This document shows, piece by piece, positions 1-9,100 of a stretch of DNA of 64,000 nucleotides. Both the position numbers and the translations under genes were made by a program. Source of the DNA: Niastella sp. OAS944. Its GTDB lineage: Bacteria > Bacteroidota > Bacteroidia > Chitinophagales > Chitinophagaceae. Numbering within the stretch: position 1 is the first letter of the stretch; each line of letters starts with the position of its first letter. Below the pieces are notes generated by a model. That model was not told the DNA's origin. It did not search any database and worked only from the letters and a program-made list of their open reading frames with translations. The stretch spans positions 372,001 to 436,000 of the forward strand of contig JANUBW010000001.1 in the NCBI GenBank assembly GCA_024809215.1. Direction: 5' to 3'.

Positions 1-177
1 ATCGTCATACGACTCCTCGGCATACTGTTCAAAATTTTTGATCAGCTTCTCATTTTTTACCTCAATAGCAGATAGTTTACTACGAACATCGGTTGATACC
101 GGTATATACCAATCTGCGCCATCGAACATAGCGCGCACCTCGCGTAATTTAAATGAATAACCATGGCGGGTATACCG
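1..177 (-). pseudogene. YARHG-domain protein, fragment
   Basis: Read on the minus strand from 177 downward, the frame gives YTRHGYSFKLREVRAMF, then DGADWYIPV and a helix rich in K, E and N, running off the left edge. This is the signature of the YARHG domain (Pfam), a presumed extracellular domain of about 70 residues named after that motif. The frame has a stop directly upstream (178-180) and no ATG before position 129, deep inside the domain, so the 5' part is missing. The residues that normally precede the motif (RNxIYA) are not in frame. Either the gene was truncated at about 166-174 or the assembly is chimeric there. No function is known for the domain; the rest of the protein lies outside the window. 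Confidence 0.6.
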
Positions 178-486
178 TCAAGAATTGCATTTACAAGCCT
201 TTCCATTTTATGGATGGCGACTACCATCAAAGCATGGCGATCGGCAATGGGCGGGCAAATTACAGCACACAAAGAATGGATGATCCGCAGTTATGCGTTA
301 ACATTATCGGCCCTTACCCTGCGGGCCTGGAAGTGGCTGCTGATAGCCCTTTTTCATTTACGCCCGCTGAATGCCTACATGATAGTAGCCTGGCTGGGTT
401 TTGTACCTAATTTAATATTTGCAGAATGGCTTATAAGACAGCAACGTAATAAGAAAATGAGATCGCAGTTGCATGAAAATAGTTAA
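163..486 (+). pseudogene. DUF2306 membrane protein, C-terminal fragment
   Basis: The 107-residue frame contains the second half of a DUF2306 predicted membrane protein: SILWMATTIKAW, then HKEWMIRSYALTLSALTLR, then two hydrophobic helices ending in a basic tail. Complete family members are about 200 residues or more, with several transmembrane helices before this point; none of those are present. The ATG at 163 follows an in-frame stop at 154-156, so it is probably a chance start inside a truncated gene. The 5' end abuts, and by a few bases overlaps, the YARHG fragment on the opposite strand. The function of the family is unknown. Confidence 0.6.
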
Positions 487-506
487 CTTATACTAACTAT
501 TCGCCT

Positions 507-1247
507 ATGCAAATACAGATCATTAAAGCCCAATCAGAAGATATTAAGGATTTTCGCAAGCTATTTCTGCAGGAGAACAACTTTCAGTTTGTATGCGATA
601 AATGTCATTATTATGGCTGGGCCGATGCTTACATCTTCTTTTCAAATGGTATGAAGATCGGTTACGGGGCGGTGTGGGGTACCGATAAAAGAGAAGACCG
701 CGATACCATCTTTGAATACTACGTATTACCGCCTTTCAGAAAATACAATACGTCTATTTTTCATCAATTCATTTCAGCATCCGGCACTCACCTTATCGAA
801 TGCCAAAGCAACGACCTGCAATTATGCAGTATGATGTATGAATTTGCAAAGAACATAAATGCAGAAGCTATTTTGTTTGAAGAATTTATTGAAACCACCC
901 TGCCAATGGCCGGTATACAATTTGGCCGTAAAGCCAGTGATGACGATAACCCTGCGCATTTTGGCGGCTACTATCTTATGCAACACGGCGAAATAGTTGC
1001 CAACGGAGGCTTTCTTATCAATTATAATTTTCCCTATGCCGACATTTATATGGATGTAAAAGAAAACTGCCGGCAACAAGGGCTCGGCAGTTTAATTGTT
1101 CAGGAACTTAAAAAAGAAATTTATCGCATAGGCCGCGTGCCCGCAGCCCGGTGCGGCATCAGTAACAATGCATCAAAAGCCACTTTAATAAAAGCCGGCT
1201 TACGCCCCTGTGGCTTTAGATTAAAAGGCGAAATAAAGAATTTCTGA
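507..1247 (+). CDS. GNAT-family N-acetyltransferase
   Basis: A soluble protein of 246 residues with no signal peptide. The C-terminal half (about residues 150-240) has the GNAT fold pattern: a strand IVANGGFLINY, another DIYMDVKENCRQQGLGSLIV carrying the acetyl-CoA-binding R/Q-x-x-G-x-G loop, and a late NNASKATLIKAGL segment typical of motif B. The N-terminal half looks like a second, degenerate GNAT-like domain, as in tandem GNAT proteins, and includes a CDKCHYYGW stretch with two close cysteines. It would transfer an acetyl group from acetyl-CoA to an amine, but the substrate cannot be read from the sequence. It stands alone between the DUF2306 fragment and a degenerate repeat spacer. Confidence 0.75.
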   Translation: MQIQIIKAQSEDIKDFRKLFLQENNFQFVCDKCHYYGWADAYIFFSNGMKIGYGAVWGTDKREDRDTIFEYYVLPPFRKYNTSIFHQFISASGTHLIECQSNDLQLCSMMYEFAKNINAEAILFEEFIETTLPMAGIQFGRKASDDDNPAHFGGYYLMQHGEIVANGGFLINYNFPYADIYMDVKENCRQQGLGSLIVQELKKEIYRIGRVPAARCGISNNASKATLIKAGLRPCGFRLKGEIKNF

Positions 1248-1402
1248 TTTCGAGATTTTTGGAGATTTGTTTATTTGCGAAATTCAAAAGAAGTCTCAAA
1301 ATTCCGCACTTCCAAACTCAGAAATCATTTAAAGATTCAGAACTTATGCAATTTGTTTTTATGCTGCACCAGAAGAAATCCCGAAATCTCTAAATCTCAA
1401 AA
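1248..1402. repeat. intergenic spacer with degenerate GAGATTT/AAATCTC repeats
   Basis: The spacer between the convergent acetyltransferase and SRPBCC genes holds short copies of GATTTCGAGATTTTTGGAGA at its left end and the inverse CCCGAAATCTCTAAATCTC at its right end. The transcript could fold into a long imperfect stem. Such low-complexity 'aaatctc' spacers look like decayed intergenic repeats. No T-run typical of an intrinsic terminator is obvious. Confidence 0.4.
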
Positions 1403-1834
1403 TCATAAATCCTTCTCCACGTGATCCTTAAGCGATGTGCCGATTATAGCCGTCCAGCCTTCCATAAAGTTCTTCTTATCGAAGTCAGGATTGCTCATTG
1501 GGAATGTTTCCAGCCCTTCGTGCGTTAATTTAAGCCGGGTTTTACTGCCTTCAGCAAACAGTTCAAACGTAACGTAAGAATTGCCTTCATACCCTTCATA
1601 TTGCCAGGTATACTGCAATTTTTTATTGGGTATTACTTCGGTTATGCGGCATTTATGTAAATATACATTGTCATCTTTTCCTCCTTCAAACTGAAATTCA
1701 AAACCAGGCTCTGCCTTAAAATCGGCCAGGTTAAAATACCACTGGCGAATTTGGTTTATATCAGTAATGGCTTTCCACACCTTGTCGGCAGGCGCGTTGT
1801 ATGTGCGCTCAACGATCAATGGTTCATGTTTCAT
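1403..1834 (-). CDS. SRPBCC / AHSA1-like (START superfamily) protein
   Basis: 143 residues with the AHSA1-type SRPBCC pattern: an N-terminal RTYNAPADKVWKAITD, then QIRQWYFN, a central EVIPNKKLQYTWQYEG, and a C-terminal FMEGWTAIIGTSLKDH helix. These small helix-grip proteins bind hydrophobic ligands; the ligand here is unknown. In Bacteroidota and many other bacteria such genes usually sit directly behind an ArsR-type repressor gene. Here no intact repressor is present, although a palindromic operator-like region and a promoter lie about 100 bases upstream (see 1923-1975). The start ATG at 1834 overlaps an in-frame TGA (ATGA), as would be expected if an upstream gene had once been translationally coupled. 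Confidence 0.8.
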   Translation of the reverse strand: MKHEPLIVERTYNAPADKVWKAITDINQIRQWYFNLADFKAEPGFEFQFEGGKDDNVYLHKCRITEVIPNKKLQYTWQYEGYEGNSYVTFELFAEGSKTRLKLTHEGLETFPMSNPDFDKKNFMEGWTAIIGTSLKDHVEKDL

Positions 1835-1922
1835 TGACTATTTTTTTGATGTGCGTTTACAATTGATTTCCCTTCAATTTGTTTGCCAGCACCGCGCGCA
1901 GTGCCAGTATGATTTACGTTCC

Positions 1923-1975
1923 GGTTACGTAACCATCTGGTTGCAAATATATGTGTAACCCAGTGGTTACTCAAA
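1923..1975 (-). promoter_or_regulatory. promoter with two palindromic operator-like sites
   Basis: On the minus strand TTTG (1972-1975) is followed after 20 bases by TATATTTG (1944-1951), an exact match to the Bacteroidota -33/-7 promoter (TTTG, TAnnTTTG). Two related palindromes overlap it: GTAACC-4-GGTTAC (1955-1970), between the two promoter boxes, and GTAACC-4-GGTTGC (1929-1944), over the start region. The second shares bases with a perfect GGTTACGTAACC palindrome (1923-1934). Paired dyads of this sort across a promoter are what a dimeric repressor of the ArsR type would bind. It faces the SRPBCC gene. Confidence 0.6.
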
Positions 1976-2071
1976 ATTATTTTCAAAGTATTTGACCTCT
2001 CTAAACCATGTCTTTTCCAGGTCTGTAATAGTTATTAACTCCTTTTAAACTATGTTATAAGTACATGCTTT

Positions 2072-2111
2072 TTCCATTCATCTTCCATTATATAATGGAG
2101 GATGAATGGAA
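2072..2111. repeat. 40-bp near-perfect palindrome
   Basis: Left arm TTCCATTCATCTTCCATTAT is followed without a loop by its inverse ATAATGGAGGATGAATGGAA, with a single mismatch that would be a G-U pair in RNA. A further AGATGAATGGAT copy follows at 2111-2122. There is no T-tract after it on either strand, so it is not an ordinary terminator. It lies between the SRPBCC promoter and the AraC gene, which are divergent, and may be a regulatory site or a decayed repeat. Confidence 0.6.
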
Positions 2112-2246
2112 GATGAATGGATAATAAATGTAGAAATGATGTAAAATAAGACATTTCTCAGACTGCCTTTAGAGGTGGATCACTGGTGCAACATGTATTT
2201 TTAATCCCTTCCTATTTGTAGCTTTGATACCGAAATCAGCTCAATT

Positions 2247-3014
2247 ATGGCCCGGTTCCTCCCTTCTCCTGTTCTGCAACCATACATCAAACATTTCCTG
2301 CTTATTGAAAGCGAGCAGAGAATGGTAAACCGAATTTTGCCAGATACTTCCATTGTAATAGCATTCAGGCTGAAGGGAAAAGTGAGTTATACAGATAATG
2401 GCGAGACGCATACCTTGCCCCAAACAGTTATTTCAGGCATCAGGGAAACCAGCCGGCTTGTAGATTATGAGAAGGGCGCCAGCAACCTGCTGGTGATCTT
2501 TAACGAGGGCGGGGCCGCTGCTTTTTTTAAAGAACCAATGCATGAGCTGGGTAGCCTCAGTACATCACTCCATGATCTTATTCATCCCTCAAAAGTGAGC
2601 GCAATTGAAGAAGAACTGGCAGCCGCCAAAAACGACAATCAGCGCATACTGATAATAGAACGTTTTTTATTAGCCGAGTTGAAGAAGGCCCAACCCGATC
2701 ATCTGGTTCATGAGGCTATTCACCAGATCAAACTACTGAAGGGAGATATTAAAATAAAAGATCTGCTTACGAGGCTGCCAATCAGCCGCGACCCATTTGA
2801 GAAAAGGTTTAGAAAAATAACCGGCACTTCTCCTAAACATTTTGCAGCTATCATTCGTTTAAAAAACCTAATAGAAAATTATAAAGACAATTCCAGCTTA
2901 ACCCAGGTGGCCTATTCGGCCGGTTATTTCGATCAGGCACACTTTATAAAAGATTTTAGAGCATTCACGGGACAAACACCGCTCGATTTTTTTAAAACGC
3001 CACCACTTTGGTAA
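2247..3014 (+). CDS. AraC-family transcriptional regulator
   Basis: 255 residues. The C-terminal third (about 150-250) is an AraC/XylS double helix-turn-helix: IKIKDLLTRLPISRDPFEKRFRKITGTSPKHF, followed by LTQVAYSAGYFDQAHFIKDFRAFTGQTPLDF, the classic second recognition helix and its tail. The first ~130 residues form the cupin-like N-terminal sensory part seen in Bacteroidota members (LQPYIKHFLLIE, RILPDTSIVIAF, SGIRETSR). It should be a DNA-binding regulator whose signal is unknown. It is transcribed away from the SRPBCC gene. A possible -7 box TAGCTTTG (2219-2226) lies just upstream, without a clear -33 partner. Confidence 0.85.
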   Translation: MARFLPSPVLQPYIKHFLLIESEQRMVNRILPDTSIVIAFRLKGKVSYTDNGETHTLPQTVISGIRETSRLVDYEKGASNLLVIFNEGGAAAFFKEPMHELGSLSTSLHDLIHPSKVSAIEEELAAAKNDNQRILIIERFLLAELKKAQPDHLVHEAIHQIKLLKGDIKIKDLLTRLPISRDPFEKRFRKITGTSPKHFAAIIRLKNLIENYKDNSSLTQVAYSAGYFDQAHFIKDFRAFTGQTPLDFFKTPPLW

Positions 3015-3082
3015 TATCCCAACCATCATTCAATATTTATCGTAATTGCAACGTTACCCTCTCTTTAAGGGTCAATTGACAT

Positions 3083-5107
3083 ATGCAAATGAGATTTCTT
3101 GGGTTGGCTTTGATTTTGTTGTTGTGTAATAACCTTTGGGCACAAAACTGTAATACCCTGGGACAAACTCCCTCATCGGCATTCCCCGTTTGCGGCCTCG
3201 ATACCTTTTCCCAAGCCATCGTTCCCGAGTGTTTTAGCCATTACATTGTAGTTCCCGGTTGTGAAAACGATGGGGCCGATTATGCTGATAAAAATCCCTT
3301 CTGGTATCGCTTTACCTGTTACAAAACCGGCACTTTAGGATTTTTAATAACACCCAACAATTTGGGCGACGATTACGACTGGATGTTGTACGATATTACC
3401 AATCGCAACCCCAATGACGTTTTTACCGACAGATCGCTTATTGTTACCGGCAACTGGGCCGGCACTTTTGGCGTTACAGGCGCTTCTGCCGCCGGGGTAA
3501 ATTTTATTCAATGCGCATCCCGTCCGGAAGATCGTCGAAATTCATTCAGCACCATGCCCACTATTGTGCAGGGGCATACCTACCTGTTGCTGGTAAGTCA
3601 TTTTTCAAACTCACAAAGCGGTTATAAATTATGGTTCGATGGTGGTACAGGTGTTATTGTAGACCCGCTTACACCTGGCATCAAAAACGGGTGGATGGGG
3701 TGCGGTGGTGTTACTGCCACCCTCATCATGAATAAAAAAATTAAATGCAGCAGCCTTGCCACCAATGGCAGCGATTTTACTTTATCACCGGCAGCTGCCA
3801 CAATTGTTTCAGCTACCGGTATTGGTTGTAGCAATAGTTTCGATATGGATACTATTGTGCTCACCATGAGCAATGCATTACCCCCGGGTACATATACCAT
3901 CAGCATAAAAAATGGATCAGATGGCAATACCCTGCTAGACAACTGTAATAACAGGGCGCCGGTTGGTGATAATATCTCCTTGGTAGTTACCCCCGTACAG
4001 CCTACCCCAATGGACAATATGAAACCCGTAGGCTGTGCACCCTCAACATTAGAACTTGTTTTTCGCCGGCCTATGAACTGTAATTCCATTGCGGCCAATG
4101 GCAGTGATTTCAGGGTTACGGGTTCTACCCCTATAACCGTAACCGGTGCAAGCGGAAAATGCGTAAATGGCGTAACCACTTCTATCTTCGTTCAGTTATC
4201 GGCCCCCATACAAACAGCCGGCAGCTATCAGATAATTTTACAACCAGGTACCGATGGCAATACGATCATTGATGAGTGCGGCCAGCATACGCCCGCCGGC
4301 GCTGCCGTACCTTTTACTACCGTTGATACCGTGAATGCCGATTTTACTTACAAACTTTTTTATGGCTGTACAGCAGATACCTTAGACTTTGTTCATGATG
4401 CCAACAATAATACCAACCAGTGGCAATGGAATTTCGATGGCATAGGGAGCAGTACATTACAAAAGCCCAGTTTTATTTTCACCAAATTTGGTCCGAAGCT
4501 TATCACATTAAAAGTGTCGAACGGTGTTTGTACAGACAGCGTAGCAAGAACAATTCTGCTCGACAATGACCTTATTGCAGATTTTAAATTCCCGGAGATC
4601 TTATGCCCTGAAGAAAAAGCGGTATTTACCGACAGTAGTATTGGAAAAGTGATAGCGTGGAACTGGGACTTTGGGAACGGGAATGGCAGTTCGTTTCAAC
4701 ATCCATTGCCGGAACCCTATCCACTTGTTACCAGTGGAAAATCAAAAATGTATACTATACGATTAATTGTCGAGAACAATTTGCATTGTTTTGATACGGT
4801 TGCACACCAAATGAAGGTGGTGAATAGTTGTTTTATCACTGTACCCAATGGGTTTACCCCTAATGGCGATGGTAAGAACGACTATTTATACCCGCTTAAT
4901 GCCTGGAAGGCCACGAACCTTGAGTTTTACATTTATAACCGGTATGGTCAGATAGTGTTTCGTACAAACAACTGGACGAATAAATGGGATGGGCGAATAA
5001 ACGGACAACTTCAATCGACCGGCGTGTTTGTGTGGTTCCTTAAGTACACACAGGCTGACACTGGCGAGAAGGTATTTCAACGAGGCACCACTGTACTCAT
5101 CAGGTAG
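3083..5107 (+). CDS. secreted PKD-domain protein with CHU_C (T9SS type B) sorting domain
   Basis: 674 residues. A signal peptide (MRFLGLALILLLCNNLWAQ; the ATG at 3089 would also fit) is followed by a cysteine-rich N-terminal region, two Ig-like repeats (about 195-300 and 305-412, each with a SLATNGSDF- or SIAANGSDF-like motif and a GTDGNT turn), two PKD domains (about 415-490 and 497-578, with QWQWNFD and AWNWDFG cores) and a C-terminal gliding-motility/CHU_C domain (about 585-674: VPNGFTPNGDGKNDYLYPL, YNRYGQIVF, KWDGRING). That last domain is the recognition signal for type IX secretion. The protein is expected on the cell surface as an adhesin-like or matrix protein; the ligand is unknown. 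No PorP/SprF partner is adjacent to this copy. Confidence 0.8.
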   Translation: MQMRFLGLALILLLCNNLWAQNCNTLGQTPSSAFPVCGLDTFSQAIVPECFSHYIVVPGCENDGADYADKNPFWYRFTCYKTGTLGFLITPNNLGDDYDWMLYDITNRNPNDVFTDRSLIVTGNWAGTFGVTGASAAGVNFIQCASRPEDRRNSFSTMPTIVQGHTYLLLVSHFSNSQSGYKLWFDGGTGVIVDPLTPGIKNGWMGCGGVTATLIMNKKIKCSSLATNGSDFTLSPAAATIVSATGIGCSNSFDMDTIVLTMSNALPPGTYTISIKNGSDGNTLLDNCNNRAPVGDNISLVVTPVQPTPMDNMKPVGCAPSTLELVFRRPMNCNSIAANGSDFRVTGSTPITVTGASGKCVNGVTTSIFVQLSAPIQTAGSYQIILQPGTDGNTIIDECGQHTPAGAAVPFTTVDTVNADFTYKLFYGCTADTLDFVHDANNNTNQWQWNFDGIGSSTLQKPSFIFTKFGPKLITLKVSNGVCTDSVARTILLDNDLIADFKFPEILCPEEKAVFTDSSIGKVIAWNWDFGNGNGSSFQHPLPEPYPLVTSGKSKMYTIRLIVENNLHCFDTVAHQMKVVNSCFITVPNGFTPNGDGKNDYLYPLNAWKATNLEFYIYNRYGQIVFRTNNWTNKWDGRINGQLQSTGVFVWFLKYTQADTGEKVFQRGTTVLIR

Positions 5108-5366
5108 CAGAAAAATGTGCGACCCACTATAAAGAAACATCGTTCAATTTATTGTGTAAACGTCTAAAAAAAATTATTCCCGGGGCTATTTCTTGTTGAA
5201 TATCAAATTTAATGGGTGGTACGTTAGTAGAATTACAAAAGGTTATATCATTCCCTTGTTCGCGTGACGCAAAGTTATTATCTTCCGCTTGCAAAATTTA
5301 CCCTAAAAGTGCAATTACCTACCCATACCTGGCGTTATGGTATGTGTCGCCGTACAAACCACAAAC

Positions 5367-6116
5367 ATGACAAAACTTAGATTCCTATTCCTAATTCCTA
5401 TAGGTTTATCCGTGTCCGTACAAGCCCAGAAAACTGACTCGCTGGTTGGTAAATGGAAATATTACGACGTTTACAATAAACAAAGATACGATACTAACAC
5501 CCTGAAGATTGCTAAAGAGTACTTTGGCGCCATGACCCTTTACTTCAAACCCAATAATCACTACAAGGCTTTTGTGATGAACAATATCGATGAAGGTATT
5601 TGGAGCACAAGTGATAGCTGCAGAAAAGTGAGGATGACTTCTTACAAGGGTCATTCAAACGAATCAAAGATCTTTGGCCTGCAAGGTGATCAACTGATCC
5701 TTGGCATGGGCGAAGGCGCTTTTATTTTAACCAGAACTGTTATAAACGACTCAGACAATATTGAGCAACCGCTTCCTAACATAAAAACCGTTAGAGTTTC
5801 TAAAAGCCAGATAACCAAAAAATGGTACTTAACCCGTCGTGAAGTGCCAGGCCGTACAGAAGCGCAGCTTAAAATGGCCAGTAAGCTCATTAAAGGCGCT
5901 TATGCCCATTTTAAACAGAACGGCGAATATGAAGCCCAATCATTAAAGGTTACAGAAAGCGGTAAATGGGTTTTTGGCCCCGACAACAAATCAATTATCG
6001 TTACCATCGAAAACCAGCAACGCATTTGGAATATCAAAGCAATAAGCCCCACCAACCTTGTTTTGATAAGTGGATACACTGAAGAAGAGTGGAAGTTCAG
6101 TACCAAATTATTATAA
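5367..6116 (+). CDS. secreted protein with two lipocalin-like domains
   Basis: From the ATG at 5367 the product has a clean signal peptide (MTKLRFLFLIPIGLSVSVQAQ). An ATG at 5337 adds ten residues ahead of it and is less likely. The mature part has two similar halves, each opening with a G/T-K-W-x-Y/L motif (LVGKWKYYDVYN at about 27 and ITKKWYLTRREV at about 150) and containing an E/G-x-W then strand pattern (IDEGIWSTSD, TESGKWVFGP). This is the plan of the lipocalin-like proteins common in Bacteroidota. It is probably periplasmic; no ligand or partner can be inferred. It ends ahead of a strong terminator shared with the convergent macroglobulin gene. Confidence 0.6.
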   Translation: MTKLRFLFLIPIGLSVSVQAQKTDSLVGKWKYYDVYNKQRYDTNTLKIAKEYFGAMTLYFKPNNHYKAFVMNNIDEGIWSTSDSCRKVRMTSYKGHSNESKIFGLQGDQLILGMGEGAFILTRTVINDSDNIEQPLPNIKTVRVSKSQITKKWYLTRREVPGRTEAQLKMASKLIKGAYAHFKQNGEYEAQSLKVTESGKWVFGPDNKSIIVTIENQQRIWNIKAISPTNLVLISGYTEEEWKFSTKLL

Positions 6117-6145
6117 GCCCTGATAAAACTGATAAAATTATTATA

Positions 6146-6180
6146 AGAGATCCTCCTAACGCCGGAGGATCTCTTCTTTT
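6146..6180. terminator. bidirectional intrinsic terminator
   Basis: AGAGATCCTCC (6146-6156) pairs perfectly with GGAGGATCTCT (6164-6174) across a seven-base loop and is followed by TTCTTTT on the plus strand. On the minus strand the hairpin is followed by an AT-rich tract. It separates the convergent lipocalin-like gene (+) and the macroglobulin gene (-). Confidence 0.85.
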
Positions 6181-6189
6181 ATATCCATA

Positions 6190-9100
6190 TTACTGCGCAT
6201 CTATTGTTACCTCTACCCCATCGTTCCAGTTCTTATATTCAGGTGTGTAGTAGAGGTATGTATTACTGGCCTTTCCTTTATAGGTGCCGGCTATATCTGC
6301 TTTAAGATCGAGACTGATGGTCTTTGTTTCACCGGCTGCAAAACCCATAAAATATAACACCAGGTAATTATCGAACAGCTCGTAATAAGCCATATGGCCT
6401 TTCTCTTTCAATTCTTTCAATTGCCAGGGTTGAACCGATAAGCCCGCAGGTATACCTATTTTAGCTATGGTCATTGGTTGCAGCAGTGACTTTGTATTGG
6501 TAACTCCAATATCCATACGCATGGTTTCCCCAACCCTTGTTTGCGATGCTGCCAACTTAGTAGTTAAAGTAAGTTCAGCTTTAGCGCTGTTGGGTGGTGT
6601 ATAGGTATTATACGATACCTGCATGGTATAAGGAATGGCCGATGCTTTATCGCCATATTGTACGCTAAATACATTCTTTCCTTCCTGAACAGCGACTGTC
6701 AAAGTGCTGTCGGCACCCACGTTGGTATTGTTCATGGTAAATGTGATCCGCGGGTTCTCGCTTATTTTACCTATGAGCTTTGAATATTCAACAATGGCTT
6801 TTAACGCCAGTACAGTAGCCTGTGTTGACCCATAACCATAATACGATTTATTGTCAAGCACCCGTGTTATCAGCTGGGCTATAAGGCCTATGTCAGAGGT
6901 TTGTTCGCGCATCAATGCCAGTGCATAAAGCGAAGCAGTTTCAACCCGTAATGAAGCATCGCGCGAATTCACCACGCTGGTCTCGGAAACAAGGCCATTC
7001 TTTTGATAAGCGGTTCGCAGGGCATCCATCAACAAAAGGTAATGGCCATTACGTTTCATATTTGAAGCAGCCAGTGCCATCATGGCCATCTGGTAACCGT
7101 CTTTACTTTCAATTGCTTTCGTAAAGGCATTTTCATATTCAGGCACTATTTCACTGCCCATACCAGCCTCACTCAGTGCATATACAATATAAATGTTGGC
7201 GATCTTATTGGGTACAGAAGCAAAACGATCGTACCCACCGGACGATAAACTGAACCCACCCTGCCCATCGCGACGGCTTAACAGGAATTGTTTGGTCCGT
7301 TGCATCATTTGCTGATCTACCTTTATAAACTCCTGCATATCGGTAAACTCCATTAACCCGTAAGCGGTCAACGCTTCATGCGGGGGTGTGTTGCCAAACC
7401 ATTCAAACCCATTCTTCTTTGTTTCAAAACCAAGAAGCCGTTTATAACCCGCTACTATATACGCAAGCGCTTTCTTTTCCACTTCTGCATTCGCCCTGCC
7501 CGATTCTTTCAGGTATTTCAACACATAAATATTGGGATAGGTGGTTGATGACGTTTGTTCAAAACAACCATGCGGTTCGCGCAACATAGATTCTATACCA
7601 TCGAGCAAGGTACCTTCAAGCGATTTAAATAATTTCAACTGTGTATGCAAACTTCCCGGTATCATTTTCGACACTGCAAATTCATGTTTACCGGCCTTAT
7701 TACCCGAGAAGGTCTCTATTACCGGGAATCCTTTCTCCACTGCGGTTATGGGCAGTTTCACTGTTTCTGTTCTTTGATCGGTTTCAACAGTGAACTGAAT
7801 GACACCTGTTGTAGCAGCAAATGCTTTTACCGGTATCAGCAACTGACGCGAACTATCGGCAGGTAACTGAAAAGTATCAGGAAAATAAACCGCTTCCATT
7901 GTAGCAGGCAACGACACTTTCACCCGTACAGAAGCATCTACAATATTGTTATTTTTTATAACCAGCGGTATCAATGCCCGGTCATCCACCGTTAAGTAAG
8001 GTGGTATTTTAGCGTCAACCTGCAGCGCATTCATTGTAATATAAGTATGTTCGGCCCGGCCTGCTTTCCCATTATAACCGATACCTTCGGCAATGGCCCT
8101 AAAGGTGGTGGTGGCATCGGAGTTATAATACTCAACCTGTGCCGTTCCTGTCTTATCTGTTTGAACAACCGGGTTCCAGTAAATGGTTTCCCTGTAATCG
8201 GTGCGTTCACGCGGCTCCGTTGTAAGGTACCTGGGAGCATAGAACCGTCTGGCTAATGCATACTTTGGGCCATCACTGGTAATAATCATTTTAGAATCGT
8301 AATAATTATTGTCAGGTATTTTAAACTGAAATTTACCTGGCTTTGATCTTTTGGTTTCTATAAGAATGGCCCCATTGGCAGCGCGGCTTCCATAGACGGC
8401 TGTACCCTCGGCATCTTTCACTACGTTTACCGAAGCAATATCATCACGATCAATTGCATTTAACCTGAAATTTTCCATAGGAACGCCGTCGATCACAAGC
8501 AACGGCTCCATGGCATTGGTAACAGTCCTGATGCCCCGGATAGCCACTTTTGGTGCATCGAGCGGATTGGCTGCATTGGGTGTAGCAATGATACCGGGTA
8601 TCCGGCCCTGCAAAGCGGCTTGAAGGTTTTGTTTTGGAATTTCATCGGCCCTTATAATTGCCACACTGCCTGTTACATCCATCTTCTTTTGAGTGCCATA
8701 ACCAACAACCACTACATCCTCAAGATTATTAGCTTTTAAAAAATCAAAATCAACCACGCCTTTTTCGGGTTGCTGTTGTATTAATTCCTGCACCGTTACA
8801 GGCTTAACGTCATTGGTAAGCGCAGGCCCTGCTTCCTGCGTTTTAAATTTCACCAATGGCTGCTGATTGGCATTTAGATACCTTAAGGGATTAAAACCTA
8901 CACCATTCTGTGTTATTAAAATGGTTACCTTTTCATTTTTACCAATGGCATGGGCAACTAAATAATAATTGCTTTTAGGTGAAAGCTGTGAAAAATAGAA
9001 TACCCCATCTGCGCCTGTATGATATTCAATGGCTTTACCTTTTGTTATATCCTGCACCAGATAAACCGTAGATTTTACAGGATCGTACTTACTATTTATA

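Noticed and set aside
3622..4179. 185-codon minus frame opposite the PKD protein
   Set aside because: Antisense of a well-supported gene, no family pattern.
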